64,000 bases of DNA from an uncultured Clostridia bacterium (GTDB lineage: Bacteria > Bacillota > Clostridia > TANB77 > CAG-508), in contig CALXCE010000001.1 of assembly GCA_944386725.1 (NCBI GenBank), positions 106,561 through 170,560 on the forward strand. The letters run 5' to 3'. A program made the translations under genes and the position numbers. This document shows positions 1 through 9,175 of the stretch, in pieces. The notes below the pieces were generated by a model. That model was not told where the DNA came from. It searched no databases and saw only the letters and a list, made by a program, of their open reading frames with translations. Positions within the stretch are counted from its first letter, which is position 1. Each line of letters starts with the position of its first letter.

Positions 1-1101
1 CCAATAATAATCATAAAAGAAATACTACTTAAGATAGCTAAAAATATTTTAAAAATATCACCTATTTGTTCTAACAATCCGGTTATTTTTTCGTCTGCAA
101 TTGGTTGCGTTACTCCTGCTAGTAATTTATATGCTAACGTTAACATTCCTAATTTTATAATGGGAACAATGCAAATTCCTATAATGATAATAACTCCAAC
201 TAGTCCTACTGCATTTTTTAAGATGATACCACAACCAAGAACGGTATCTACGGCATCTCCTAATATCTTTCCTACCACAGGAATTGCCGAGCTGACAACT
301 GCTTTTGTGGTTTTTGCTGTAATTCCGATCCACACTGCTTGACACTGTCCCTTCTAGTGAAATTACTCCTACAAAGATTGTCAAAATAATTCCTAAAAAC
401 CACACAACGCCTGAATTTAATAATCTTGCTAATTTGTCTATCTTTACTTGGTCTGACAGCTTAGACAAAATTACTAAAGCTATAAAAACCATAAGCAAAG
501 GAATAAGAATATTTTGTATGATGTTTCCTATAAAATTTATCATAAATAAAATGATGGGCTCTATCACTCCGCTAGTTGTAATACTCCCCGTATACATCAT
601 CAGAGTAATTAAAAGTGGTATCAACATATTCATAAATGCTACTAAATTGGACGTGGTATTTTGTACCATTGTTATAATATCTGAAAAGCTTGCCATAATA
701 ATGGTAATAATTAATATGTATTGTGCATAATAGATTAATTTAGAAATGCTTTCATTTTCAAGACCTTCACTAATTGCTTTTAAAATACTATGTATCACAA
801 TGATCGCTAAAATACTTCCTATTGCTTTTATGCTTGTTACAAATTCCGATCCTAATAAGTTTAATGCTTTTTTTACTAGTGTTGAGTTATCTACTTCTCC
901 CTGAATAGCATCATTTAATACTTCTCCTATATCTACCTCTTCAAAAAACTCTCCCATATATTGTTCTGAATTTTTTAAAAAGTCTTGTATACCAAATTCT
1001 TCCTGCTGTTCTTGTATGGTTTCCTCATTATCAGCATAAACCTTTGGTGCAGAAAGTATTATTAATAATACAATTACTAAAATTCCAACTGATTTTTTCA
1101 T
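1..1101 (-). CDS. spoIIIAE: SpoIIIAE, stage III sporulation protein AE, partial, with internal +1 frameshift
   Basis: Polytopic membrane protein of the SpoIIIA-SpoIIQ feeding-tube complex between mother cell and forespore. The start at 1101 follows a good AGAGGAG ribosome-binding site; a longer reading upstream would begin inside the MITE. It has an N-terminal signal-like segment, then several long hydrophobic helices. After codon 258 (GTG GAT) the frame is broken by one extra C before GGA at 324-327. Skipping that C gives GITAKTTKAVVSSAIPVVGK and a typical SpoIIIAE C-terminal half, open to the window edge. Without the shift a nonsense tail of about 60 residues ends at 127. Last visible gene of the spoIIIA operon, cut by the window start. 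Family and order make the identification firm; the decoding of the shift is inferred. Confidence 0.93.
324..327 (-). other. +1 frameshift site, GAT-C-GGA (spoIIIAE)
   Basis: Extra C (complement of G327) before glycine codon GGA; CGG is codon 259 in the zero frame. Skipping the C restores the conserved SpoIIIAE reading frame. Confidence 0.8.
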
Positions 1102-1115
1102 TTGTACTCCTCTTT

Positions 1116-1438
1116 GGGACAATGGGGACGTTTCTTTTTGCACCTTTTTGTGCAATTAGGGACAGTTCTTATTTTAATAATTTTCTTGTTGTTATATATT
1201 ATTTTTTATATTCATTCCTTGGTTTGTTTCATAACCGAGAACATCTAATTCAAATCAATCAGCGCCCTCATAGTAAGTGAGATTCCCTAATTGATTTTAA
1301 TCAGATGTTCTAACGGTTATTACACAGCACATTCGTCATTTCTATAAAAAATAATATATAACAACAAAAAAGTATATCGAGTAAAGATGTGTCCCTAATT
1401 GCACAAAAAGGTGCAAAAAGAAACGTCCCTATTGTCCC
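1116..1438. repeat. MITE-like palindromic element, copy A
   Basis: About 323 bp with terminal inverted repeats of roughly 45-50 bp. The left end begins GGGACAATGGGGACGTTTC; the right end is its near-perfect reverse complement. The middle is a second imperfect palindrome (AACCGAGAACATCTAA paired with TTAGATGTTCTAACGGTT around a short centre). It contains no gene. It fills the gap between the spoIIIAD stop (1438) and the spoIIIAE ribosome-binding site. Related copies lie at 44169-44332 (shortened) and 49871-50198. The size and ends fit a non-autonomous transposon or REP-type element; no transposase is in the window. Confidence 0.85.
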
Positions 1439-1824
1439 TATGGTAATATTTGTAATATAATTTCTAATAGACTAGAAATAATTGGTATAGACATCGATAT
1501 GATAATAATTTTGCTTCCTATTTCAATTTTACTAGCTATGGCTCCTTCTCCAGAATCTTTACAGATACTAACGGCAAATTCTGATAGAAATGCGATTCCT
1601 GTTATTTTTATTAATAGTGTCAAAAATGTTCCGTTGATAGATGCCTTACTTGCCAATGATTGTAATAATGTGATAATTCCTTTTAAATCATCTACTACGA
1701 ATAATAAAATTAATATGCCTGTCAATAAACTAATATAAATAGCAAATTCTGGTCTATATTGTTTTAATAAAATAATAATGATAAGAGCAATAAGAGCAAT
1801 ACCTATTATTTTTATAATCTCCAC
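1438..1824 (-). CDS. spoIIIAD: SpoIIIAD, stage III sporulation protein AD
   Basis: Small membrane protein of the SpoIIIA channel, about 128 residues with four hydrophobic helices, matching the family in length and in its charged loop with VVDDLKGIITLLQSLA. GTG at 1824 lies six bases after GGAGG and is the best-placed start. ATG at 1830 abuts the ribosome-binding site, and a longer reading to 1866 lacks support. The stop codon TAG overlaps the last base of MITE copy A, so the element was inserted, or was trimmed, exactly at the 3' end of this gene. Part of the spoIIIA operon, between spoIIIAC and spoIIIAE. Start choice is uncertain, identity is not. Confidence 0.88.
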   Translation of the reverse strand: MEIIKIIGIALIALIIIILLKQYRPEFAIYISLLTGILILLFVVDDLKGIITLLQSLASKASINGTFLTLLIKITGIAFLSEFAVSICKDSGEGAIASKIEIGSKIIIISMSIPIISSLLEIILQILP

Positions 1825-1878
1825 TATCATCCTCCAACTTTCTTGGGTGTTTTTTACAAGTTGCAACTAAAAGTCGTA

Positions 1879-2085
1879 TTATAATCCGAATATAGTTCTT
1901 ACCGTGTCAAATAGTTCGCTTATTTCTTTGATTACCATTGTCAAAACAATTACTAGTCCTGCTAATGTAGTCATCATGGCTTGGTCTTCTCTGCCAGCTC
2001 TTACTAGTACTTGATGCAGTACAGCAACTAATATTCCGATTGCTGCTATTTTAAATAATAAATTAATATCCATATTTATTTTCAT
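1879..2085 (-). CDS. spoIIIAC: SpoIIIAC, stage III sporulation protein AC
   Basis: About 65-68 residues with two hydrophobic helices and the signature LHQVLVRAGREDQAMMTTLAG, typical of SpoIIIAC (usual length 64-68). It forms part of the basal membrane platform of the SpoIIIA complex. Two starts are possible: 2085 (just after GGAGAGG) or 2073, which gives a start like MDINLLFKIAAIG seen in the family. The upstream spoIIIAB stop lies close by, so translation is probably coupled. Confidence 0.9.
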   Translation of the reverse strand: MKINMDINLLFKIAAIGILVAVLHQVLVRAGREDQAMMTTLAGLVIVLTMVIKEISELFDTVRTIFGL

Positions 2086-2141
2086 TCCTCTCCAAGATAT
2101 AGCTTGTTTTTTGTGATTGTCAAAGTAAATAACCATGCCAT

Positions 2142-2651
2142 TTAACACAAAACAATAACAATCGCTAATCCTATCGTAGTTCCTAATTTGCTATATAGTT
2201 TTTCATTTTTTTCTTTTTCCTCTTGAGCTTCTCTTAACTGAGTTTCTAAGAATTTTTGTGTAACTTCTATTTGACTTGTTTGTCCTTCAACATCTGTTTG
2301 TCCTAATAATTTCGATAGTGTTTTTAATACATATTTATCTTCTTTCGTTAAGTTGTTTTGACTTTCTTCTATTGCTTCTTCCCATGCAATGTTAGCCGTA
2401 CTAGTTTTCATTTTTTCTTTGGCTGATGTAAAAATTAATCCCACATTCTTACTAGTATTTTGAGCAATTTCTTGAAATATTTCAGGGATTGGTTCGTAAG
2501 TAAATTTAATCTTTGATTGGAACATATTTAAAGCATTTTTCATTTCTTCTAATTCGTTTACTCTTATAACATATTTTTTTGATAAATATCTTCCTATTAA
2601 ACTGCATGTTATTAAAATAATAAATAGTATAAAATACTTTAAAATTTGCAT
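2142..2651 (-). CDS. spoIIIAB: SpoIIIAB, stage III sporulation protein AB
   Basis: 169 residues, with an N-terminal membrane helix, a charged alpha-helical cytoplasmic or intermembrane body, and a C-terminal hydrophobic helix (GTTIGLAIVIVLC). This is the usual SpoIIIAB plan, with GspF-like topology. The start at 2651 follows AAGGAGTATAAAA. It lies directly downstream of spoIIIAA in the same operon. Confidence 0.9.
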   Translation of the reverse strand: MQILKYFILFIILITCSLIGRYLSKKYVIRVNELEEMKNALNMFQSKIKFTYEPIPEIFQEIAQNTSKNVGLIFTSAKEKMKTSTANIAWEEAIEESQNNLTKEDKYVLKTLSKLLGQTDVEGQTSQIEVTQKFLETQLREAQEEKEKNEKLYSKLGTTIGLAIVIVLC

Positions 2652-2712
2652 TTTTATACTCCTTGTCCTATGTATTTTTATATATTATATTATTGAACTT
2701 TCGCTTTTAGAA

Positions 2713-3590
2713 CTATTCTTTATAAAAAAATAACTTTCTCTATTTGTTTTGTTTCAAGTAAATAATTAATTCTTGCATTTTTTTTTATATCCTCTATTGT
2801 TTTCCCATGCATAGTAAATATACCTTTTACTCCTGCTGTCATAGCTTCTCCGAATTGCTTGTATATCTTCTTTTGAACCAATTTCGTCACAAGCAATTAC
2901 CTCTGGTGCCATAGAACGAATCAGCATCTTCATTCCTTTGGCTTTACTGATATTTTCTATCACATCTGTTCTGATTCCAATGTCATTTTGAGGTACGCCT
3001 TTATACATAGCAGCAATTTCTCCTCTTTCATCTACTACACCACAAGTCATACCCTTAAAATGAATTTCACCTATTCCATTGCTAATATTTCGAATGATAT
3101 CCCTTAACATGGTAGTTTTTCCTTTTCCTGGTGGTGAAACAATTAAAGTATTATAAATACTATTGTTTGCTAAATCAATTACTTCTTTTAGAAAATGTTT
3201 GCTACAATCGATAACTTCTCTTGCTATTCTAAAGTTTAGGCTGGTTACATATTTTAAATTTATTATTTTACCATCTTCGGTAACTGCTGTTCCTGTTATT
3301 CCAATTCGATGTCCTCCTTTGATTGTCAAAAATCCTTCACATATTTGATTTTTATAAGCATAAATGGAATTCTCACAAAGTCTTTCTAATATTTGTAAAA
3401 TTTCATTTGTACTGATTTTGTAATCAATAATGATATCAGCTTGTCTCGTTTTTAACAAAATTGATTTTCCCACTCTAATCCTTATTTCTTGCAAATCCTT
3501 TTGTAGGTTTATGTTTTGTGTTAGTGTATTTTTTAATAAAGTATAAATTTGATTTGGAAAATATATTAGTATTTCTTCTATATCTTTCAC
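2713..3590 (-). CDS. spoIIIAA: SpoIIIAA, sporulation ATPase, with internal +1 frameshift
   Basis: AAA/secretion-type ATPase of the mother-cell SpoIIIA complex. Visible motifs are the Walker A loop SPPGKGKTTMLRDIIR, the acidic VVDERGEIAAMYKG, and the Walker B-like EVIACDEIGSKED. After codon 246 (ATT) an extra C precedes GGA at 2849-2852. Skipping it continues as GEAMTAGVKGIFTMHGKTIE and ends at TAG 2713, the normal C-terminus of the family. The unshifted frame runs into a nonsense tail that stops at 2766. First gene of the spoIIIA operon. Confidence 0.92.
2849..2852 (-). other. +1 frameshift site, ATT-C-GGA (spoIIIAA)
   Basis: Extra C opposite G2852, then GGA for glycine. The CGG codon would be codon 247. 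The restored frame reads QAIGEAMTAGVKG, strongly conserved in SpoIIIAA. Confidence 0.82.
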
Positions 3591-3621
3591 TCTTGACCTC
3601 CACTTAGCTATTTAACAAAAT

Positions 3622-3754
3622 GGGACAAATCTCGCTTCACGAAAACTTTTCTCTACTTTTATAATTTTAACTATATATATTTATATATAGTTAAGTTCTC
3701 GAAGAAGCGTAAAGATTTGTCGACGCGAAAAATTGCATAGCAATTTTTCCTATT
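3622..3754. repeat. Large imperfect palindrome upstream of the spoIIIA operon
   Basis: GACAAATCTCGCTTC near 3622 pairs with GAAGCGTAAAGATTTGTC near 3700-3720. An inner perfect stem AACTATATATA/TATATATAGTT sits at its centre, and a small hairpin AAAAATTGC-ATAG-CAATTTTT follows. No coding potential. It could be a mobile palindrome remnant or the leader of the spoIIIA transcript. Confidence 0.6.
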
Positions 3755-3758
3755 TAAC

Positions 3759-3798
3759 AAAAAAGAGCATATATTATATATAATATATGCTCTTTTTT
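3759..3798 (-). terminator. Rho-independent terminator
   Basis: AAAAAAGAGCATATATTATA is followed by its exact reverse complement ending in six T. Perfect stem with A/T tails on both sides, so it can act in both directions. It follows the gene ending at 3818. Confidence 0.88.
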
Positions 3799-3817
3799 AA
3801 TATTTAGAACTTAATTT

Positions 3818-5521
3818 TTATTTCTTGTTAATAACTGCTCTATAAATAAGTCCTGTATCTTCATCTCTTTCAAATTCTACTCTATATGCTGTTTCTGTTT
3901 CCACACTACTTTTTATTAATGTTATATTTTGGTCTGTTACTTCATATTCTTGACCGTCAAAATGAATTTCTTTAATCTTCTTTATATCCTCTTCTTGTGA
4001 TTCATTGTTTAGCTGTATAGTTGATAATAGTCCTTTTACCGTAACACCTTGTAAATTAGTACTTTCATAGTTCTCAAATTTACTATTAAAAGTAGTTAAT
4101 TCTTCTTCACTAATATTGCTTGCATCAAGTGCTGAAGTGTAAATTCCAAATTGAGGTATAACATATTGCAATGGATTTTCATTTTCTTCTAGTCCTAATT
4201 CTTCCATTTGTTTTTTATTGGTTTCTTCTAATCTTTCTTCTACTGCCTGCATAAAACTCGTTATTTGCTCTTCCTCATAATCATTTAATAACATACTATT
4301 ATCAGTAGAAAAGTTTTCTATGTTTATACTATCTGAAAAATCAATATTGTTGATAAAGTTATATCGATATACCATGGAATTTTCTGAACTTGAAGATTCT
4401 TGTGTTTGTCCTTCATATTCTATATTTAGTTCATAATTTTCGGCAATACTTTGTAATGATTGTACTCCAGAATAATTAGCACTTAAATTTATTTTCATGG
4501 TAGCTACATCTTCTTGATTTATTTCTAGCAAGATACTATATTGTTGTGAATTTCCTGTTAAGTTTTTTTCTATCTGTATGGTTGCTTCATTATTTATTTT
4601 TACTGTTAATTTTAATATTTTTTGTTTTTCTTGGTAAACCGTAATTTCTATATTTTTATCATTGATTTCTAAGTTGTTATTAATATCTTTTATGAAATTA
4701 TCAATATCACTTGTCGTAATTTTGGAAGAATTTTTATAAATTTTAAGATATTCATTTATTTTATCTAAGGTTACTTGGTCATTTTTTAAGGTTTCTAATA
4801 ATTTTATGATAAGATTTTTCAACTCTTCTCCTGTCAAAGTTAGCCTATATCCTTTGCTATTTGCTTCTTCTATTTTACTAAAACTACTATCTTGTAACTG
4901 CTCATTCATTATATTAAAATAAGTATCTTGTAAGTGTTGTAAGTCCTCTTGTGTTAATTGCACATTTACAAATTCCTGTAATTTTTCAAAACTATCCTCG
5001 TTAACCGTTAATCCATCTTCCGAGGTCGCAATATCGTCTAAACTTTGTAATTCTTCCTTATCCACAGCAATATATTTACTTCCAACATAATCTGTCTGAA
5101 TTCCTACTGTATTTCCCATTTGCTTAAAAGAAAATGGGAATTTTACGCTATCAGAATAATTTATACTAATATTCTGTACTACTTGAGAGTTAGCTGTATC
5201 TACTTGTCCTTCAAATGTTACATTCATATTATTTACATTTTCAAATTGCTCTTGATTGTTGGAAGCTGTAACATTTACTGATATACTACCTTCGTCTGCA
5301 TATGGTGTATTTTTTTTCTTTTCGAAGTATTCTTTTAAATTTGCCTCAATAAAACCTTGTTTTTCATCTCCTAGTTGTGTGACATATTTGAAAAATAATT
5401 CTTTGTTACTTTTAAATGTATCTGTTGCAAAATAAGTATAGGCAATCCCTACTAGTAAAATCAAAATAACTAGTAATATTATTATAATTAAAATTATTTT
5501 ACCGTTTTTCTTTTGTCTCAT
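3818..5521 (-). CDS. Membrane-anchored extracytoplasmic protein of unknown function
   Basis: 567 residues. Residues 1-8 are basic, 9-30 form a single hydrophobic anchor (ILIIIILLVILILLVGIAY), and the rest is a soluble acidic and asparagine-rich domain that should face outside. No enzyme motif is visible. Repeated beta-rich segments (INYSDSVKFPFSFKQMGNT; LLEINQEDVATMKINLSANY) suggest a two-lobed, lipoprotein-like beta fold. Large proteins of this plan occur in other clostridia with no assigned role. It has its own terminator and lies downstream of yebC with a 37-base gap, so the two may be cotranscribed. Confidence 0.75.
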   Translation of the reverse strand: MRQKKNGKIILIIIILLVILILLVGIAYTYFATDTFKSNKELFFKYVTQLGDEKQGFIEANLKEYFEKKKNTPYADEGSISVNVTASNNQEQFENVNNMNVTFEGQVDTANSQVVQNISINYSDSVKFPFSFKQMGNTVGIQTDYVGSKYIAVDKEELQSLDDIATSEDGLTVNEDSFEKLQEFVNVQLTQEDLQHLQDTYFNIMNEQLQDSSFSKIEEANSKGYRLTLTGEELKNLIIKLLETLKNDQVTLDKINEYLKIYKNSSKITTSDIDNFIKDINNNLEINDKNIEITVYQEKQKILKLTVKINNEATIQIEKNLTGNSQQYSILLEINQEDVATMKINLSANYSGVQSLQSIAENYELNIEYEGQTQESSSSENSMVYRYNFINNIDFSDSINIENFSTDNSMLLNDYEEEQITSFMQAVEERLEETNKKQMEELGLEENENPLQYVIPQFGIYTSALDASNISEEELTTFNSKFENYESTNLQGVTVKGLLSTIQLNNESQEEDIKKIKEIHFDGQEYEVTDQNITLIKSSVETETAYRVEFERDEDTGLIYRAVINKK

Positions 5522-5558
5522 TTTTCTCTCAACTCCTATTTAATTTTGCTATTTATTA

Positions 5559-6278
5559 TTATTCTTCCCAATTATGATAAATATTAGCCACATCATCTAA
5601 GTCTTCTAATCTTTCGATTAGTCTTTCCATTTTTTCTACTCCTTTTTCATCTAAAGCAACTGTCGTAGTTGGTACCATTTGAACTTCTGCTTCTAAGAAT
5701 TTTAATCCTGCTTCTTCTAATTTTTCACGAACTGCAGTAAAATCTGCTGGTTCTGTCGTAATTTCATATATTTCGTCTGATGCCTCAAAATCTTCTGCAC
5801 CTGCTTCTAATGCAAGCATCATTACTTCGTCTTCGTCCATTTCTGTGGAAGCTCTTTCAATTACTATTACCCCTTTTTTGTTGAACATGTATGATACACA
5901 TCCATTAGTTCCTAAGTTTCCTCCTGCTTTATCAAAAGCATGTCTAACGTCTGCCGCTGTTCTATTTTTATTATCCGTAGCAGCTTTTACAATAACAGCT
6001 ACTCCATTTGGTCCATATCCTTCATAGGTAATTTCTTCATAATTTTCGTTACTGGTAGATGCTTTTTTGATAGCATTGTTGATAGTATCATTTGGCATAT
6101 TTGCAGCTTTACATTTTGCTATTACATTTTTTAGTTTTGAGTTTCCAGCTGGATCTGCTCCACCTTCTTTAACCGCTATTAATAATTCTCTTCCTAATTT
6201 TGTGAAGATTTTTCCTCTTGCTGCATCTGCTTTTCCTTTTTTGGCTTGTATATTATGCCATTTACTGTGTCCTGACAT
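5559..6278 (-). CDS. yebC: YebC/PmpR family protein (TACO1-like)
   Basis: 239 residues, usual family length. The N-terminus [19 protein letters not shown] is diagnostic, followed by [15 protein letters not shown] and the middle [20 protein letters not shown]. It has been described as a transcription regulator, and more recently as a translation factor that helps ribosomes through difficult motifs such as polyproline. That second role is worth keeping in mind here because of the frameshift sites in this genome. The start at 6278 follows AAAGGAGGAGAG. Confidence 0.96.
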   Translation of the reverse strand: MSGHSKWHNIQAKKGKADAARGKIFTKLGRELLIAVKEGGADPAGNSKLKNVIAKCKAANMPNDTINNAIKKASTSNENYEEITYEGYGPNGVAVIVKAATDNKNRTAADVRHAFDKAGGNLGTNGCVSYMFNKKGVIVIERASTEMDEDEVMMLALEAGAEDFEASDEIYEITTEPADFTAVREKLEEAGLKFLEAEVQMVPTTTVALDEKGVEKMERLIERLEDLDDVANIYHNWEE

Positions 6279-6748
6279 TCTCTCTCCTCCTTTTAATTTT
6301 TTCCTTTATTCTAGGCGGTTTTCGCCTTGTAAATGCTTATTTTGTCCATTTTTTTAATTAATTGAACTTTATTGATTTTTAGGGGTTTTTATGGTTCGTA
6401 ATTAGAAATGATTGCTCCAAAATTGCTCCAAAAAATCTTATGCAAAGTTTTCAATGTACTTTAACTAAACTTTTGCTTTTAAAAATTTTAACAAAACTTC
6501 TAAATTATTTTATCACGTTTTTTCTTATTTGTGTAGTATTTTTACAAATATTTTTGTATTTTACTCTTGTGAGTTGTATGCACTATCTTCTATTGATACA
6601 TATTTTTTATAATTTTTAATTTGTCGAGATGATTATCTTTCGGTTTCATCTTCAAATTCTTTAATACTAGACTTTTTACAAATCTTCGCATAGATATATG
6701 GAAAAATAAATTTTATAATGTTATACTTATTATATGGAGGTAGTAACA
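6279..6748. other. Intergenic stretch, no gene recognised
   Basis: About 470 very AT-rich bases between divergent yebC and the ASCH gene. It holds a small hairpin AAGGCG-AAAA-CGCCT-like near 6311-6330 upstream of yebC, and a tandem-like ATTGCTCCAAA repeated twice near 6411-6433. I see no coding frame with a start and no known RNA. Confidence 0.5.
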
Positions 6749-7087
6749 ATGATACATGAAATGAAATTAAACGATACAGCATTTAATAATATCAAAAGTG
6801 GTGTAAAAAAATTTGAACTTAGGCTTTACGATGATAGAAGGAAAAATATAAATTTAGGGGATACTATTATATTTCATAACCTAAATAATCTAGATGATAC
6901 TATTTCTGTAAGTGTTCGTGCATTATTAAGATATCCTTCTTTTGCAGATTTTTTTAAAGATATTGATTATAGACTTTGTGGAACCGCAAATAGTTTAGAA
7001 GAAAAATTAGAACGCATACACACTTTTTATACTCTTGAACAAGAAAAAGAAAATGGAATACTTGCAATAAAAATACAATTAATATAA
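6749..7087 (+). CDS. ASCH/PUA-like domain protein
   Basis: 112 residues. Motifs MKLNDTAFNNIKSGVKKFEL and INLGDTIIFHN match the ASCH fold, an RNA-binding domain related to PUA: first strand, KxG loop, then the GD turn. The start at 6749 follows GGAGG with nine bases between; an upstream ATG at 6734 overlaps that site and is unlikely. It faces the second ASCH-type gene convergently across a shared terminator. ASCH proteins act in RNA binding or hydrolysis of modified nucleosides; the target here is not known. Confidence 0.85.
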   Translation: MIHEMKLNDTAFNNIKSGVKKFELRLYDDRRKNINLGDTIIFHNLNNLDDTISVSVRALLRYPSFADFFKDIDYRLCGTANSLEEKLERIHTFYTLEQEKENGILAIKIQLI

Positions 7088-7099
7088 TCAAATACATAC

Positions 7100-7128
7100 A
7101 AAAGACACCGACAATGTCAGTGTCTTTT
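7100..7128. terminator. Bidirectional terminator between convergent ASCH genes
   Basis: AAAAGACAC and GTGTCTTTT form a perfect stem with an inner CGACAATGTCA loop stem. The A and T runs let it end both the plus-strand ASCH gene and the minus-strand gene at 7147. Confidence 0.85.
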
Positions 7129-7146
7129 GTGTGATAGTATTAAATC

Positions 7147-7575
7147 TTATTGACTTATAATGATTGTTTTTTCTGCTTTTGACACATGTTCTGTCAATTC
7201 AGCAAATGTTTCTGCATACGAAAATGCTTGCGGTGGCACAAAGCCAAACTTGTTTTTCAATTCTTCTAATGAAATTGGACAAACTAGTTCATAAACCTTA
7301 ATTATTGGATAAGCATATTTAGATTTCTTACCTATATTAAAATCATGGTTTCCATCTCCATCGCTATCCAATTTTTCTGGATATTTCACAATATCTCCGA
7401 CTTCTATCACATATTTTAGTTTACTTTGTGGTGCAGTTACATAAACATACAAGAATTTAAAACTTTTTTTTGGTATATAGTTTCTAAATTCATGGTTTTT
7501 CGTTCCTTGCACTATCTTAGAAGTTGGTTCTGGATTGATACTCACATATATTCCATTAGTTAATTCATCACTCAT
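7147..7575 (-). CDS. PUA/ASCH-like domain protein
   Basis: About 142 residues. Begins with IYVSINPEPTSKIVQGTKNHEFRN-type strand and loop, as in ASCH/EVE domains, and has EVGDIVKYPE in the position of the GD turn. No catalytic motif is clear. The chosen start (7575) lies inside the 3' end of the synthetase-like gene, overlapping it by eight bases, so the two are translationally coupled. The pair suggests a shared RNA or nucleotide substrate. A second ASCH gene sits 60 bases away on the other strand. Confidence 0.75.
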   Translation of the reverse strand: MSDELTNGIYVSINPEPTSKIVQGTKNHEFRNYIPKKSFKFLYVYVTAPQSKLKYVIEVGDIVKYPEKLDSDGDGNHDFNIGKKSKYAYPIIKVYELVCPISLEELKNKFGFVPPQAFSYAETFAELTEHVSKAEKTIIISQ

Positions 7576-8647
7576 ATTTCTCAAACTCCTTGATAAAATA
7601 ATAGATACTGTAATGTCTAAACAACATATATGGATTGTTAATCCAGTTTATCACAATATCATATAAAATATCAAGACCTTTAAAGCCTAAATCTTCTTTT
7701 AAGAAGCTGTAGTTGATAAATCTTTTCGGAATATCTCCGTAAGCACCTTCCTTTACATATAGTGACTTTGACAGTTTAGCCCCAGACCAATCAAGTACCA
7801 AAGGAGCATAAAATATCATAGACATCTTGCTTACATCACAACCAAGATAAGATGCTACTTTGTACCTTAATTCCTCCTGATAAAAACCTGCATAATCACT
7901 CCCTGTAATTCTCAAAATTTCAAAATCATAGTTTTTACTCTGATTTGTTGCTGTATAGCTCATTCCTCTTATCAGATTTCTTAAAGGAGAATTGTATTCA
8001 AGCTTAGAAATGCCTTCATTTACATTTACTGAATACTCTCCATGTTCGGGACAATAGAAAGTTATTGTATCTTCAGTGTATCTATTGTTAACACTGTTTT
8101 TGTCTGTTAGTCCACAAATCGGACATGACATTCTTACTCTCAAATTGCCATATTTCTGATCCAGTTTCTTAGCAACATATTCCCTTTTCTTTAAGACCGT
8201 TTTAAAAACTTCCTGAGTTTCGGGCTGTTCATTGAATTCATGTTGATATCTGATTTCGTAGTCAATTCTTGTCAATTCCTTATAGTAATTAAGGATTTCA
8301 AGATATTCAGCAAAATAGGTATCAATTTTACCAGTAAAATTTAGACTTTTCTGATATTTCACTCCATCAATAACAACTGTTTCACTCGGTGCAGTTTCTA
8401 TTACTTCATAGAGAATAGTAACTTTTTTCTTTGAATCGTATTCCTCAAGTTTCCGTGCTAGAGCAAATGCTAAAGCAATTGTTTCCAATGTTCCAAAATG
8501 AGGTGAAGAATTTGGTTGTGCACCAACGCTTATCTTCAGTTTGTTTTTGTGAAGTGTTCCAAGAATATAAGGAATAATTTCCTTCTCAAAAACATACGAA
8601 GCTCCACCTAGTGGATTGTGAACAACACCATCACAGTTAATCTGCAT
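7568..8647 (-). CDS. Class I lysyl-tRNA synthetase-like catalytic domain protein
   Basis: 359 residues. The N-terminal Rossmann part has SSPHFGTLETIALAFALA, which corresponds to the HIGH motif. There is a zinc-ribbon insertion, CPICG then CPEHG about 30 residues later, and AKLSKSLYV, which corresponds to KMSKS. This is the plan of archaeal-type class I LysRS, but the protein ends soon after KMSKS and lacks the alpha-helical anticodon domain, so it is probably a paralogue that acylates something other than whole tRNA or acts on a modified substrate. It contains the only in-frame CGG that reads as ordinary arginine in the window (ALARKLEEY, near 8453). That fits recent acquisition. Confidence 0.75.
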   Translation of the reverse strand: MQINCDGVVHNPLGGASYVFEKEIIPYILGTLHKNKLKISVGAQPNSSPHFGTLETIALAFALARKLEEYDSKKKVTILYEVIETAPSETVVIDGVKYQKSLNFTGKIDTYFAEYLEILNYYKELTRIDYEIRYQHEFNEQPETQEVFKTVLKKREYVAKKLDQKYGNLRVRMSCPICGLTDKNSVNNRYTEDTITFYCPEHGEYSVNVNEGISKLEYNSPLRNLIRGMSYTATNQSKNYDFEILRITGSDYAGFYQEELRYKVASYLGCDVSKMSMIFYAPLVLDWSGAKLSKSLYVKEGAYGDIPKRFINYSFLKEDLGFKGLDILYDIVINWINNPYMLFRHYSIYYFIKEFEKYE

Positions 8648-9175
8648 AATAATTCCTCCTTAATTTTAAGTATGGTTTATGGCTTTATATAATAAACAGC
8701 ACTTAGCTGGAATTAAATTAATATCTATATTATAGTACGGATTATGTTAATTGTCAATATTTAACATTTTATTCTTTATCACAATCTTGCATAATTTCAA
8801 CTTTTTTAACATTACATGCAAAACATTTATTCTTTTTTCATTAAAATATTTTATGTTATATATTTTCTATGTGAATTTTTTACATTATTTTGATTTACCA
8901 TAGCATATTCCATTGTTGTATCTATTTTAATATGTCCTAATAATCCCTCCTTATACTTTAAAATATCACAATATATAGAACTTATCTCCAAAACGATTTC
9001 CTATCTTTATATACCCATCAAAGAAAGTATAAATGTGATAATCCTAATGCAATTAATATAATTTCAATAATTCCTATAATAACCTCTTTTCTTGCAAACA
9101 AAAAACGAGATTTTGTCTGCAATTTTTATTTTGCATTATTATACAATAATATTGTGTTTTTTAACAAGTATATTT
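8648..9175. other. Degraded intergenic region
   Basis: Beyond the integrase fragment, the minus strand near 9010-9080 carries KEVIIGIIEIILIALGLSHL, a hydrophobic remnant without a start. A hairpin GCAGACAAAA...TTTTGTTTGC lies near 9097-9123. Nothing else is recognisable. Confidence 0.45.
8852..8948 (-). pseudogene. C-terminal remnant of a tyrosine recombinase (integrase)
   Basis: The minus strand encodes GLLGHIKIDTTMEYAMVNQ followed by about a dozen residues and TAA at 8852. LLGH...DTT..YA is the signature around the catalytic His and Tyr of phage-type integrases (the Tyr is in MEYAMV). No upstream catalytic domain is present. It marks this region as a former mobile-element integration site. 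Confidence 0.65.

Noticed and set aside
6600-6750. Minus-strand frame ending near 6640 (reads AKICKKSSIKEFEDETER)
   Set aside because: No start codon or ribosome-binding site, overlaps the ASCH promoter, and matches nothing I know.
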